Under the pieces are notes generated by a model. It saw nothing but the letters and a program-made list of their open reading frames with translations. It was not told the origin of the DNA and ran no database searches. Made by a program: the position numbers and the translations under genes. 64,000 bases of DNA, taken from Phenylobacterium montanum. GTDB taxonomy: Bacteria; Pseudomonadota; Alphaproteobacteria; Caulobacterales; Caulobacteraceae. Each line of letters starts with the position of its first letter. The stretch's first letter is position 1. This document shows positions 49,077 through 57,664 of this stretch, piece after piece. Location of the stretch: the NCBI RefSeq assembly GCF_018135625.1, contig NZ_CP073078.1:3380501-3444500 (forward strand). Direction: 5' to 3'.

Positions 49077-49424
49077 TCAGGGATGTGGCAGTCGGCACAG
49101 GGCCAAGCCGACGATCCCCGCCCAGGCCGCGAGATTGATGATCAGCGCCGCGAGCCGCTCCCAATTGATCCGCTGGAAGGGGGTGAGCGGCGCGCCGGGG
49201 CGCCGACCATGGGCGATGTGGCCGCGGGCCGGCTGGAAACTCCAACGACCCTGATCGGGCCGGTATGGCGTCAGAACTTGCGCCGGATGGACATACTGCA
49301 AGCCGTATATGAACAAGATTCCACCGAAGCGCTTGAAGCCGCGCTTCGCCCCTGGCGGCCCGCCCGCCTCCCGACCTGGACGTGACCAGGCGCCACGCCG
49401 GGAGCTGGCAAGGTCAGACAACAT
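49077..49424 (-). CDS. Doubtful small membrane-tail protein
   Basis: An open frame of 115 codons. The first half is arginine/glycine rich and unconvincing, but the C-terminal half (from RPDQGRWSFQPARG onward) ends in a hydrophobic segment, LAALIINLAAWAGIVGLAL, preceded by QRINWER, and looks protein-like. No ATG in frame starts the plausible part. It may be a real tail-anchored protein with an alternative start or a chance frame in GC-rich DNA. Confidence 0.25.
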   Translation of the reverse strand: MLSDLASSRRGAWSRPGREAGGPPGAKRGFKRFGGILFIYGLQYVHPAQVLTPYRPDQGRWSFQPARGHIAHGRRPGAPLTPFQRINWERLAALIINLAAWAGIVGLALCRLPHP

Positions 49425-49431
49425 TAACCAT
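49424..49431 (+). promoter_or_regulatory. CtrA half-site-like TTAACCAT
   Basis: TTAACCAT is the half-site consensus of the cell-cycle regulator CtrA in Caulobacter. It lies at the start of the AT-rich part of the leader, about 235 bp before the ABC transporter start. The single short match is weak evidence. Confidence 0.25.
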
Positions 49432-49663
49432 AATTATAAACAAATATGGCGTTTCAGCGTTGCGCGATTTTCGTTCACAAACCCTTGTTCAGTATAGCTT
49501 TGCCTTAAGCTGTCATCAGCCGCGGACAGGCCGGCGACTTAAACTGTCGCACCCCCGTTAGACATCGCCATTTACAATAAATTATCCGAGCGCTCGCTAG
49601 ACCTACGGGCAGGTATTGCGCCATGGGCCAGGCTGGCCGGCGCGCAGCGAGGATAGGGTTCGC

Positions 49664-51412
49664 ATGGCTGCTTCGTCGCCGCTCTCCGGCGTGGCCGCGC
49701 CGCTCCGGAAGGCGATCGCCGCCTGTCGTCCGCACTTCATGGCGGCGGCGGTGTTCAGCGCCCTGGTCAATGTCCTCTATCTCGCGCCGACCCTCTACAT
49801 GCTGCTGGTCTATGACCGGGTGATGCCGACCAACGGCGTCGAGACCCTGGCCCTGGTCAGCGTGGTCGGCCTGACCGCCGTCTCCACCCTCGCCTTCCTG
49901 GAATGGATCCGCTCGCGCCTTCTGGTGCGCTCGAGCGCCCGGCTGGAGCGCGACCTGGCCGGGCCGGTGATGACCGAGGTGCTGGGCCAGGCGAGCCTCA
50001 GCCGCACCGACCGCTCCCAGGCCATGCGCCAGTTCGACACCTTCCGCCAGGCCGTGGCCGGCCAGGCGATCCTGGCGGCGTTCGACACCCCCTGGGCGCC
50101 GATCTACGTGCTGGCCGCCTTTCTGCTGCACCCGGTGATCGGCGGCATGTGCGTCGGCGCCGGCGCCCTGATGCTAGGCCTGGCCTGGCTGAACGAGAAG
50201 GCGACCCACAGCCCCCTGACCGCCGCCAACACCGCCGCCGGCGTCGCCTACGCCAAGCAGGACCACGCCTCGGCCTGGGCGTCCGAGGTCCGCGCCCTGG
50301 GCATGAGCCGCGCCCTGGTGGCCAAGCAGCTGCAGGAACGGCAGGAGGTCGTGCAACTGCAGACCCAGGCCAGTTTCGCAGCGGCCCACTATGGCGGCCT
50401 GATCCGCTTCGCCCGTCTGGTGCTGCAGTCGGCCGCCCTCGGCGTGGGGGCCTGGCTCGCCATTGAGCGGCAGATCTCGGCCGGCTCGGTGATCGCCGCC
50501 TCGCTGCTGATGACCCGGGCCCTGGCGCCGGTCGAGCAGGTGGTGGGATCGTGGAAGAGCATCATCCAGGCCCGCACCGCCTTCGAGGCCCTGAACCGCC
50601 TGTTCGCCGGCGCCAAGCCCGAGGACGCGCACATCCGCCTGCCAGCGCCGGTCGGCCAGGTGACCCTGGAGAGCGTCACGGTGCAGACCCCGACCCTCGA
50701 CCGCGTCGCCCTGAACGACATCCGCCTGGAGATCGAGGCCGGCCATTTCGTCGGCGTGATCGGCCCCAGCGGCGCCGGCAAGTCGACCCTGCTGCGCGTC
50801 CTCGCCGGCGCGGTGGCGCCCAAGAGCGGGGTGGTGCGCATCGACGGCGCAGCCATGACCGATTGGGAGCCCGAGCGCCTGGCCCAGCACGTCGGCTTCC
50901 TGCCGCAGGACTTCCTGCTGTTCTCTGGCACCATCAAGGACAACATCTCGCGCTTCCGCGCCTGGCTGGGCGAGGATCCCGAGGCGCTTGACGCCGAGAC
51001 CATCCGCGCCGCCCAGGCGGCCGGAGCGCACGAGATGATCCTGCGCCTGCCCCAGGGCTACGCCACCCGCGTCGGCCTCGGCGGGGCCGGCCTCTCAGCC
51101 GGCCAGACCCAACGCATCGCCCTGGCCCGCGCCCTGTTCGGCCGACCCAAGATCGTGATCCTGGACGAGCCCAACGCCCACCTGGACGGCGAAGGCGAGC
51201 AGCAGCTGGTCGAGACCCTGACCCAGCTGAAGAAGGACGGGGTGACCATCATCGTCGCGGCGCACCGCGGCGCGGTGCTTTCGGTGGCCGACCGCCTGGC
51301 CCTGATCCAGAACGGCCAGTTGGCCCACTATGGCCAGCTCAACGACGTCCTGTCCGCCATGCGCGCCCCGCCGGCCCATGCGCCGACGAACGTTCAAGCC
51401 ATGCGAGCCTAG
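49664..51412 (+). CDS. Type I secretion ABC transporter (PrtD/RsaD-like)
   Basis: A 582-residue half-transporter. The membrane domain (residues 1-310) starts with helices in MAAAVFSALVNVLYLAPTLYM and contains DTPWAPIYVLAAFLLHP, typical of PrtD/HasD/RsaD. The nucleotide-binding domain has Walker A GPSGAGKSTLL (about 367), the signature LSAGQTQRIALARAL and Walker B IVILDEPNAHLDGEGE. It lacks a C39 peptidase domain. ATG 49664 has AGGATAGG upstream. The membrane-fusion partner follows at 7 bp. Substrates would be RTX-like proteins with C-terminal signals; none is encoded here. Confidence 0.93.
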   Translation: MAASSPLSGVAAPLRKAIAACRPHFMAAAVFSALVNVLYLAPTLYMLLVYDRVMPTNGVETLALVSVVGLTAVSTLAFLEWIRSRLLVRSSARLERDLAGPVMTEVLGQASLSRTDRSQAMRQFDTFRQAVAGQAILAAFDTPWAPIYVLAAFLLHPVIGGMCVGAGALMLGLAWLNEKATHSPLTAANTAAGVAYAKQDHASAWASEVRALGMSRALVAKQLQERQEVVQLQTQASFAAAHYGGLIRFARLVLQSAALGVGAWLAIERQISAGSVIAASLLMTRALAPVEQVVGSWKSIIQARTAFEALNRLFAGAKPEDAHIRLPAPVGQVTLESVTVQTPTLDRVALNDIRLEIEAGHFVGVIGPSGAGKSTLLRVLAGAVAPKSGVVRIDGAAMTDWEPERLAQHVGFLPQDFLLFSGTIKDNISRFRAWLGEDPEALDAETIRAAQAAGAHEMILRLPQGYATRVGLGGAGLSAGQTQRIALARALFGRPKIVILDEPNAHLDGEGEQQLVETLTQLKKDGVTIIVAAHRGAVLSVADRLALIQNGQLAHYGQLNDVLSAMRAPPAHAPTNVQAMRA

Positions 51413-51418
51413 AGCCCC

Positions 51419-52771
51419 ATGTCCGGTATCACCGCCAGCTCCTTCTGGACCGCCCTGTCCGCCCCCTCCCCGTCGCCGGACAATCCGCGCCGCGAAATTC
51501 TGCTCGGATCCGTCGCAGCCGCCGTCTTCTTCGTCGGCCTGTGCGGATGGGCCGCCTTCGCCCGCATGGACGCCGCCACCAACGCCTCGGGCGTGGTGGT
51601 GGTCTCCGGCCACCGCCAGAGCGTGCAGAGCCGCGACGGCGGTATCGTCTCCTCGCTGAGGGTCAAGGAGGGCGACCACGTCCAGGCCGGCCAGGTGCTG
51701 GTCGAGTTCGCCCCGGCCGAGGCCATAGCCGAGGAGCGCGCCCTGACCGAGCGCGTCATAGGGCTGAAGGCCCAGATCGCGCGCCTGGAGGCCGAGCAGA
51801 TGGGCGCGGCCAGCATCACCGCTCCGGCCGAGTTCGCCAGCCTGTCGGCCGACGACAAGGTGATCGCCGAGCACGCCATGGCGCTGGAGGCCCATGCTCT
51901 GGCCTCTTCGCGCGGGGCCGACGCCGCCCGCCGCGGCACGCTGAACCAGCGCCAGGCCGAGGCCGAGCAGCAGATCATCGGCTACCAGCGTCAACTGGCG
52001 GCGAACGCCCGCCAGCAGCAGCTGAACGCCGACGAGCTGAAGGGTATGAAGGAGCTGGCCGCCCGCGGCTACGCCCCCGCCACCCGCGTGCGCGCCCTGG
52101 AGCAGTCCGCCGCCGGCCTGGAAGGCGACGCCGGCTCGCAAGCGGCCGAGATCGCCCGCCTGAACGCCGTGCGCGGCGAGGCGAGGCTGGAGAGCCTGCA
52201 GGGCGACAACGAGCGCGCCCGCCAGATCTCTGACGAGATGCACCGGGCCCAGGCCGACCTGCAGGCCAACGAGCCGCAGCTGCAGGCCGCCCGCGACCGG
52301 CTGAAGCGAACCGAGGCCGTGGCGCCAGTCTCCGGCGCCGTCACCGGCCTGACGGTCAACACCGTGGGCGCCGTGGTGGCCCAGGGCCAGCGGCTGATGG
52401 AGGTGGTGCCGGACAAGCTGCCGCTGGTGATCGAGGCCCAGGTGGCCCCGCGCGACGCCAACGACCTGAAGGTCGGCCAGGAGACCCAGGTCCGCTTCAC
52501 CGCCGTGCATGGCCGCAACGTGCCGATCCTGCACGGCCAGCTGACCCGCATCTCCCCCGACAGCGTCGTCGAGGAGCGCACCGGCCGCGCCTATTTCGTG
52601 GCCGACATCACCGTGCCGCAGAGCGAGTTGGCCCTGATCGGCGACAAGGGCGAAGCCCTGCGTCCCGGCATGCCCGCGGACGTGGTGGTGCCGCTGCGCA
52701 AGCGCACCGCGTTGGAATACTGGCTTGAGCCCCTGACCCAGACCCTCTGGCGCTCGTTCCACGAGCACTGA
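51419..52771 (+). CDS. Type I secretion membrane fusion protein (HlyD/PrtE/RsaE-like)
   Basis: A 450-residue periplasmic adaptor. One N-terminal membrane helix (EILLGSVAAAVFFVGLCGW, about residues 26-44) is followed by a lipoyl/barrel half (VVVVSGHRQSVQSRDGG), a long alpha-helical coiled-coil hairpin rich in Ala, Glu and Gln (residues 100-300) and the closing beta-barrel (DLKVGQETQVRFTAVHGR; RPGMPADVVVPLRKRT). It joins the ABC protein to an outer-membrane TolC-like channel. No such channel gene lies in the window. Confidence 0.93.
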   Translation: MSGITASSFWTALSAPSPSPDNPRREILLGSVAAAVFFVGLCGWAAFARMDAATNASGVVVVSGHRQSVQSRDGGIVSSLRVKEGDHVQAGQVLVEFAPAEAIAEERALTERVIGLKAQIARLEAEQMGAASITAPAEFASLSADDKVIAEHAMALEAHALASSRGADAARRGTLNQRQAEAEQQIIGYQRQLAANARQQQLNADELKGMKELAARGYAPATRVRALEQSAAGLEGDAGSQAAEIARLNAVRGEARLESLQGDNERARQISDEMHRAQADLQANEPQLQAARDRLKRTEAVAPVSGAVTGLTVNTVGAVVAQGQRLMEVVPDKLPLVIEAQVAPRDANDLKVGQETQVRFTAVHGRNVPILHGQLTRISPDSVVEERTGRAYFVADITVPQSELALIGDKGEALRPGMPADVVVPLRKRTALEYWLEPLTQTLWRSFHEH

Positions 52772-52810
52772 GGCCGCCGCGCCCTACGTCCGCGCTGAGA
52801 TCACAAAACG

Positions 52811-52829
52811 GTTCTCTTTTGCGGAGAAC
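52811..52829. repeat. Small inverted repeat between secretion and aminopeptidase genes
   Basis: GTTCTC and GAGAAC flank a 7-nt TTTTGCG centre in the 101-bp gap. It could be a weak terminator for the secretion operon or an operator for the aminopeptidase gene; the short stem does not decide. Confidence 0.3.
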
Positions 52830-52872
52830 TCGCTTTAGGGTCGCGCGCAACGAAGTTCAGCGCAGGTTTGTC

Positions 52873-55509
52873 ATGTCGATTTCCCGAGCGGCCAGGGCCC
52901 TGGCCTTTTTCCTGGCCCTGGCGGCCGGCCTGCCGGCTGCGGCCCAGGCGCCCGCCGCCGCTTCGCAGCGTATCGTCCTGCCCGCCGACGTCACCCCCGA
53001 CCACTACGACCTCGATATCACGCCCGACGCCTCGGCCCTGACCTTCAAGGGCAAGGTGCAAATCGACCTGACCGTGCATGCGGCGACGCGCGAGATCGTG
53101 CTGAACGCCGCCGACCTGGTCATCGACCACGCCGCCCTGTCCGGCGAGGCCGGCCAGCCCAGCATCCGCTACGACGAGAAGGTGCAGACCGCGAGCTTCG
53201 GCTTCAGCCATCCGCTGAAGCCCGGCCACTACGCCCTCAGCCTCGACTATCACGGCAGGATCTTCCAGCAGGCCTCGGGTCTGTTCGCCCTGGACTATCA
53301 GGCGGGCGGCGCTTCCAAGCGGGCGCTGTTCACCCAGTTCGAAAATTCCGACGCCCGCCGCTTCCTGCCGTGCTGGGACGAGCCGGGGCGCAAGGCGAGC
53401 TTCACGGTGACCGCGACCGTGCCCAAGGACCAGATGGCGGTCTCCAACATGCCGGTCGCCGAGGCCAAGGCGGTGGACGACAAGCTGCAGACCGTACGCT
53501 TCGCCGAGACGCCGAAGATGTCGTCCTACCTCTTGTTCTTCGGCCTGGGCGACTTCGAGCGCATCCACCGCAATGTCGGCGGCGTCGACGTGGGCGTCAT
53601 CGTCAAGCGCGGCGACACGGCGAACGCCGGCTTCGCCCTGGATGCGGCCGCCGAGATCCTGCCCTACTACAACGATTATTTCGGCAAAGCCTTCCCCCTG
53701 CCCAAGCTGGACCTGATCGCCGGCCCGGGCTCCAGCCAGTTCTTCGGGGCGATGGAGAACTGGGGCGCGATCTTCTATTTCGAGCGCGACCTTCTGATCG
53801 ACCCCAAGGTCTCGACCGAGCAGGACCTGCAAGGGGTCTATGTCACGGTCGCCCACGAGATGGCGCACCAGTGGTTCGGCGACCTCGTCACCATGGCCTG
53901 GTGGAACGACCTGTGGCTGAACGAAGGCTTCGCCTCGTGGATGGAGAACAAGGTCACCGACCATTTCCATCCCAATTGGAAGCTGTGGCTGCAGGCCAAG
54001 TCGGGAACCGAGAGCGCCATGCAGACCGACGCCCGCGACGGTTCGCATCCGATCATAACCCCGATCAACGACGTGCTGCAGGCTGGCGGGGCCTTCGACG
54101 AGATCACCTACGAGAAGGGCGCGGCGGTGATCCGCATGATGGAGGCCTATGTCGGCGAGAGCGCCTTCCGCGACGGCGTGCGCCGCTACATGGCCGACCA
54201 CGCCTATGGCAACACAGTCACCGACGATCTGTGGCGCGAGATCGACCAGGGCGGGGGTCCGCGCCCGATCACCGAGATCGCCCATGACTTCACCCTGCAC
54301 GCCGGCGTGCCCCTGCTGCGCCAGGGCGAAGCCAGCTGCCAAGCCGGCAAGACCAGCCAGGCCCTGGCCCAGGGACGCTATGGCATCGACGACAGCACCC
54401 GCGGCGAGCGGGTGTGGCATGTGCCGGTGATCGCCCGGACGCTGGACTCGGCGGCCCCGGGCCATGGCGTAATCGCCGGGACCGCCGGCGGCCGGATCGA
54501 GGTTCCGGGCTGCGGCCCGGTGGTGCTGAACGCTGGCCAGACCGGCTATTTCCGAACCCTCTATTCGCCGGCCGGCGTCGCCGCCCTGACCCAGCGCTTC
54601 AGCGAGTTGTCGGCGGACGACCAGCTGGGCCTCTTGGACGACACCCGCGCCCTTGGCTTTGGCGGCCTAGAGCCGATCACCGACTATCTGAACCTGACCG
54701 TCCGCCTGGATAGCCGCAGCGATCCGGTCGTCTGGGCCAGGCTGGCCCACACCCTGAACGGCCTCGACCGGCTCTACGCCGGAACGCCCGGCCAGGCCCG
54801 CTTCCGCAGCTTCGCCCGCGGCGTCCTGGCCCGCGGCCTGGCCCGTATCGGCTGGGACCGCCAGCCGGACGAGAGCTTCAACGTGGCGATCATGCGCAGC
54901 GCGGTGATCGGCGCCCTGGGCGACATGGGCGATCCGGCCGTGACCGCCGAGGCCCATCGCCGCTTCGACCAGTTCCTGTATGATCCGACCAGCCTGGACG
55001 CCTCCGCCCGCCGCACGGTGCTGGCCATCGTCGGGCGCCAAGCCAGCGCCGCCGATTGGGAGCGGCTGCACCAGCTGGCCAAGACCGCCAAGTCGGAGCT
55101 GGAGCGCACCGAATACTACAGCCTGCTGGGCGCGGCCGACGATCCGGCCCTGGCCGCCAAGGCGCTGGACCTCGCCCTGTCCGGCGAGCCGCCGGCCACC
55201 ACCGCGCCAGACATCATTGGCGCGGTCTCGGACCGCCATCCCGGCCTGGCGCTGGACTTCACCAGCGCCCATTGGGCAAAGGTCAGCGAGCTTCTGGAGC
55301 CGGACAGCCGGCCCAGCTTCGCGCCGCACCTCGTCACCGGCGAGCCCGACCGCGGCCTGGCCGACCGGCTGAACGCCTTCGCGGACCGCAATATTCCCGA
55401 GGACGCCCGCCAAGAGGTGCGCAAGGCGGTGTCGAGCATCCTCTACCAGGCCCAGGTCCGCGACGCGCGCCTGCCCGAGGTGGACCGCTGGATTGCGACG
55501 GGACGCTAA
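52873..55509 (+). CDS. Secreted M1-family zinc aminopeptidase
   Basis: An 878-residue metallopeptidase. A signal peptide (ARALAFFLALAAGLPAAAQA) is followed by the M1 beta domain, then the catalytic domain with the exopeptidase motif GAMEN and the zinc site HEMAHQWFGD at residues 328-337 with the third ligand Glu in LWLNEGFASWMENK. The C-terminal ERAP-like helical domain fills residues 530-878. It should remove N-terminal residues from peptides in the periplasm or outside. ATG 52873 gives the signal peptide; an earlier frame start at 52819 adds a basic tail. It overlaps the convergent ZIP gene by 4 bp. Confidence 0.94.
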   Translation: MSISRAARALAFFLALAAGLPAAAQAPAAASQRIVLPADVTPDHYDLDITPDASALTFKGKVQIDLTVHAATREIVLNAADLVIDHAALSGEAGQPSIRYDEKVQTASFGFSHPLKPGHYALSLDYHGRIFQQASGLFALDYQAGGASKRALFTQFENSDARRFLPCWDEPGRKASFTVTATVPKDQMAVSNMPVAEAKAVDDKLQTVRFAETPKMSSYLLFFGLGDFERIHRNVGGVDVGVIVKRGDTANAGFALDAAAEILPYYNDYFGKAFPLPKLDLIAGPGSSQFFGAMENWGAIFYFERDLLIDPKVSTEQDLQGVYVTVAHEMAHQWFGDLVTMAWWNDLWLNEGFASWMENKVTDHFHPNWKLWLQAKSGTESAMQTDARDGSHPIITPINDVLQAGGAFDEITYEKGAAVIRMMEAYVGESAFRDGVRRYMADHAYGNTVTDDLWREIDQGGGPRPITEIAHDFTLHAGVPLLRQGEASCQAGKTSQALAQGRYGIDDSTRGERVWHVPVIARTLDSAAPGHGVIAGTAGGRIEVPGCGPVVLNAGQTGYFRTLYSPAGVAALTQRFSELSADDQLGLLDDTRALGFGGLEPITDYLNLTVRLDSRSDPVVWARLAHTLNGLDRLYAGTPGQARFRSFARGVLARGLARIGWDRQPDESFNVAIMRSAVIGALGDMGDPAVTAEAHRRFDQFLYDPTSLDASARRTVLAIVGRQASAADWERLHQLAKTAKSELERTEYYSLLGAADDPALAAKALDLALSGEPPATTAPDIIGAVSDRHPGLALDFTSAHWAKVSELLEPDSRPSFAPHLVTGEPDRGLADRLNAFADRNIPEDARQEVRKAVSSILYQAQVRDARLPEVDRWIATGR

Positions 55510-56243
55510 GTCCCGCTGAGGCGGACCGCCAGGAACACGGCGGCGGCGCCCAGCCCGGCCGCCGCGGCGCCCGAGACGCCCAGCTCGCCGGAGCGGGCGC
55601 GGGGCCAGAGTTCGGTCGCGCCGATATAGAGGAACAGGCCCGCGAAGGTCGCCAGCATCAGGGCGGCCGTGGCCCGAGTCGGGCTGACGGCGTGCGAGAG
55701 GGCCAGACCTGCCAGGGGGGCCAGGGCGTCGGCCGCCAGCCAGCGGCGGGCGCTGCGGGCGCCGAGATGGCGGGCGAAGCTGAGCGTGACGGTGTTGGCG
55801 CCGTCCACCAGGTCGTGAGCCACCACGCCGGCGGCGACCACCACTCCGGCGGGCGGCGAGACGGCGAAGGCGACCCCGATGGCCAGTCCATCCATCAGGC
55901 TGTGCGCGGTCAGGCTGGCGGGCCCCAGATGCGCCGCCCAGCTGCGTCCCGCACGCCCCCAGGCGGCGCTCAGGCGATCGATCAGGACGTAGGCAAAAAA
56001 TCCGGTGACGACCGCTGCGCCCAGCGCGGTAGGCGGCCAAGCCTCGCGGCCGAGGGCGAAGGCCTCTGGAAGGAGGTCCACGAAAGCCACCCCCAGGATG
56101 GCGCCACAACCGAACCCGACCATCAACCGCCGCTCGGCCCCGAGCTTCAGCGCCAGGCCGCCCCCGGCCAGGGTCGCGACCGAGGTGGCGAGGCCGATGG
56201 CGAGCTGTTGGCCGGCCAGGCTGAAGGCAGGGCCTGCGCTCAA
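55506..56243 (-). CDS. ZIP-family metal transporter
   Basis: A 245-residue polytopic protein with about eight hydrophobic segments. The family motif HSLMDGLAIGVAFAVSP contains the metal-binding His and Asp/Gly pattern of helix 4, and VVAHDLVDGANTVTL that of helix 5; E. coli ZupT-like proteins have H and E at these places. The chosen start is TTG 56243, overlapping the MATE stop as TTGA; the longer frame to 56369 is a shadow of the MATE gene. Probable uptake of zinc or other divalent metal. No metal regulator nearby. Confidence 0.8.
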   Translation of the reverse strand: MSAGPAFSLAGQQLAIGLATSVATLAGGGLALKLGAERRLMVGFGCGAILGVAFVDLLPEAFALGREAWPPTALGAAVVTGFFAYVLIDRLSAAWGRAGRSWAAHLGPASLTAHSLMDGLAIGVAFAVSPPAGVVVAAGVVAHDLVDGANTVTLSFARHLGARSARRWLAADALAPLAGLALSHAVSPTRATAALMLATFAGLFLYIGATELWPRARSGELGVSGAAAAGLGAAAVFLAVRLSGT

Positions 56244-57616
56244 GCCGGCTGCTCCTGGGGAAGCGGCGCCACGGTGGCGGCGCCGGCGAAGCTGCGGCGG
56301 ATCAGGCCCGGCGTCATCAGGGCCTGGCCGGCCGCGCGGGCGAGGAAGAACAGGTTGAAGGCGAGCCACAGGCCATTGTTGCCCATTGGCCGCGCGGCCA
56401 GCAGCAGGGCGACGAACACCGCAAGGGCGGCGGCCATGCCGATCAGCATGGCCCGGGTCCAGCTGGAGCCGATGAAGATCCCGTCGAACACGAACGAGGT
56501 CACCCCGGTCGCCGGCAGGGCGACCGCCCAGCCGATATAGAGGCCGGTGGCCGCCACCACAGCCGGGGCGGTGCTGAAGCTGGCGGCGATGCGCGCGCCG
56601 GCGAGCGCATAGGCCAGGGTCACCAGGGCCGCCGCCCCCCAGGCCCAGGCCAGGATGGCGAGAATCAGCCGCTGGAACTCGCCCCGACGCCCTCCGCCCA
56701 GCGCCTCACCGCACAGCACCTGGGCCGAGCTTTCGAAGCCGTCGAGCAGCAGGGCCGAGAGCATGAACAGCTGATAGAGGATGGCGTTGGCGGCCAGGAT
56801 GGTCGGCCCCTGCTGGGCGCCGGTGCGGGTCAGGAGCACGGTCGCCGCCATCAGGAGCAGCGTGCGGGCGAAGAGGTCGCGGTTCAGCCGCAGCAGTTGG
56901 CCGATCGCGACCGGCCGCCAGGTTTCGGCGCGGCGCAGGACGGCTCCGAAGCCGCGGGCCGGCGCCTCACGCGAGACCATGGTGGCCAAGGCCAGCAGTT
57001 TGGCGGCCTCCGAACTCAGGGTCGCGAAGGCGACCCCGGCCACGCCCAGATGCAGGCCGAGCACGAAGCCTGCGTCCAGGCTGATATGCAGAAGGTTGGA
57101 GCCGACCTCGACCGCCAGCACCGCCCGAACCTGCCGCCGCCCGATCAGCCAGCCGGTCAGGACCGCGTTGATCAGCCAGGCCACGCCCCCGGCATAGCGG
57201 ATCTGCACATAGGTCCGCGCCAGCGCAGCGACCTGGCCCTTGGCGCTGAACAGGGCAAGGCCCGCCGGCACGACCAGCGGCATGGCGGCCAACAGGAAGG
57301 CGCCGATGGCCGCGGCTACGGCGAGGCTGCGAGCCAAGGTCGCCGACTGCGCCGCCTCGTCCGCCCGCCCGGCCGCCTGCGCTGTCAGGGCCACGGTGCC
57401 AGAGCGCAGGAAATTGAACACGATCAGGAGGGTCATCAAAAGCTTGGCGCCGATCTCCACCGCGCCCTGGGCCGCCGGATCGCCCAGCCGCCCGATCACC
57501 CACATGTCGGCCAGGCCGAACAGGGCGGTGGCGACGTTGGTCAGCATGGACGGCAGGGCGATCGCCAGGATCGCCCGATGCATGGCCAGGCCGCGGAGGT
57601 CTTGCGTTTCGCCCAT
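56240..57616 (-). CDS. MATE-family efflux transporter (DinF-like)
   Basis: A 458-residue transporter with 12 predicted helices. The N-terminus HRAILAIALPSMLTNVATALFGLADMWVIGRLG and the internal repeat pattern (NRDLFARTLLLMAATVLLTR) fit the DinF branch of MATE cation/drug antiporters (positions about 12-44 and 245-265). TTG 57625 and ATG 57616 are both in frame. It is translationally linked to the ZIP gene through TTGA. Substrate unknown; the pairing with a metal transporter is unusual. Confidence 0.9.
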   Translation of the reverse strand: MGETQDLRGLAMHRAILAIALPSMLTNVATALFGLADMWVIGRLGDPAAQGAVEIGAKLLMTLLIVFNFLRSGTVALTAQAAGRADEAAQSATLARSLAVAAAIGAFLLAAMPLVVPAGLALFSAKGQVAALARTYVQIRYAGGVAWLINAVLTGWLIGRRQVRAVLAVEVGSNLLHISLDAGFVLGLHLGVAGVAFATLSSEAAKLLALATMVSREAPARGFGAVLRRAETWRPVAIGQLLRLNRDLFARTLLLMAATVLLTRTGAQQGPTILAANAILYQLFMLSALLLDGFESSAQVLCGEALGGGRRGEFQRLILAILAWAWGAAALVTLAYALAGARIAASFSTAPAVVAATGLYIGWAVALPATGVTSFVFDGIFIGSSWTRAMLIGMAAALAVFVALLLAARPMGNNGLWLAFNLFFLARAAGQALMTPGLIRRSFAGAATVAPLPQEQPA

Positions 57617-57664
57617 GCCGCTCAACTGAGGGCCACGGCGGACGCGGTCAAGGCTGTGATGAGC

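Larger units (their letters stand above)
48917..49663. other. Long intergenic region before the type I secretion genes
   Basis: About 750 bp between divergent genes. Its left two-thirds is GC-rich and holds only a doubtful minus-strand frame (49077-49424). The last 250 bp turns AT-rich (49421-49590) and probably carries the promoter of the secretion operon. TTAACCAT at 49424-49431 resembles a CtrA half-site. I see no terminator-like hairpin with a T-run. Confidence 0.5.

Noticed and set aside
49664-52771. A bacteriocin or C39 peptidase export system
   Set aside because: The ABC protein lacks an N-terminal C39 domain and the HlyD partner is of the PrtE/RsaE kind, so RTX-type protein export is more likely.
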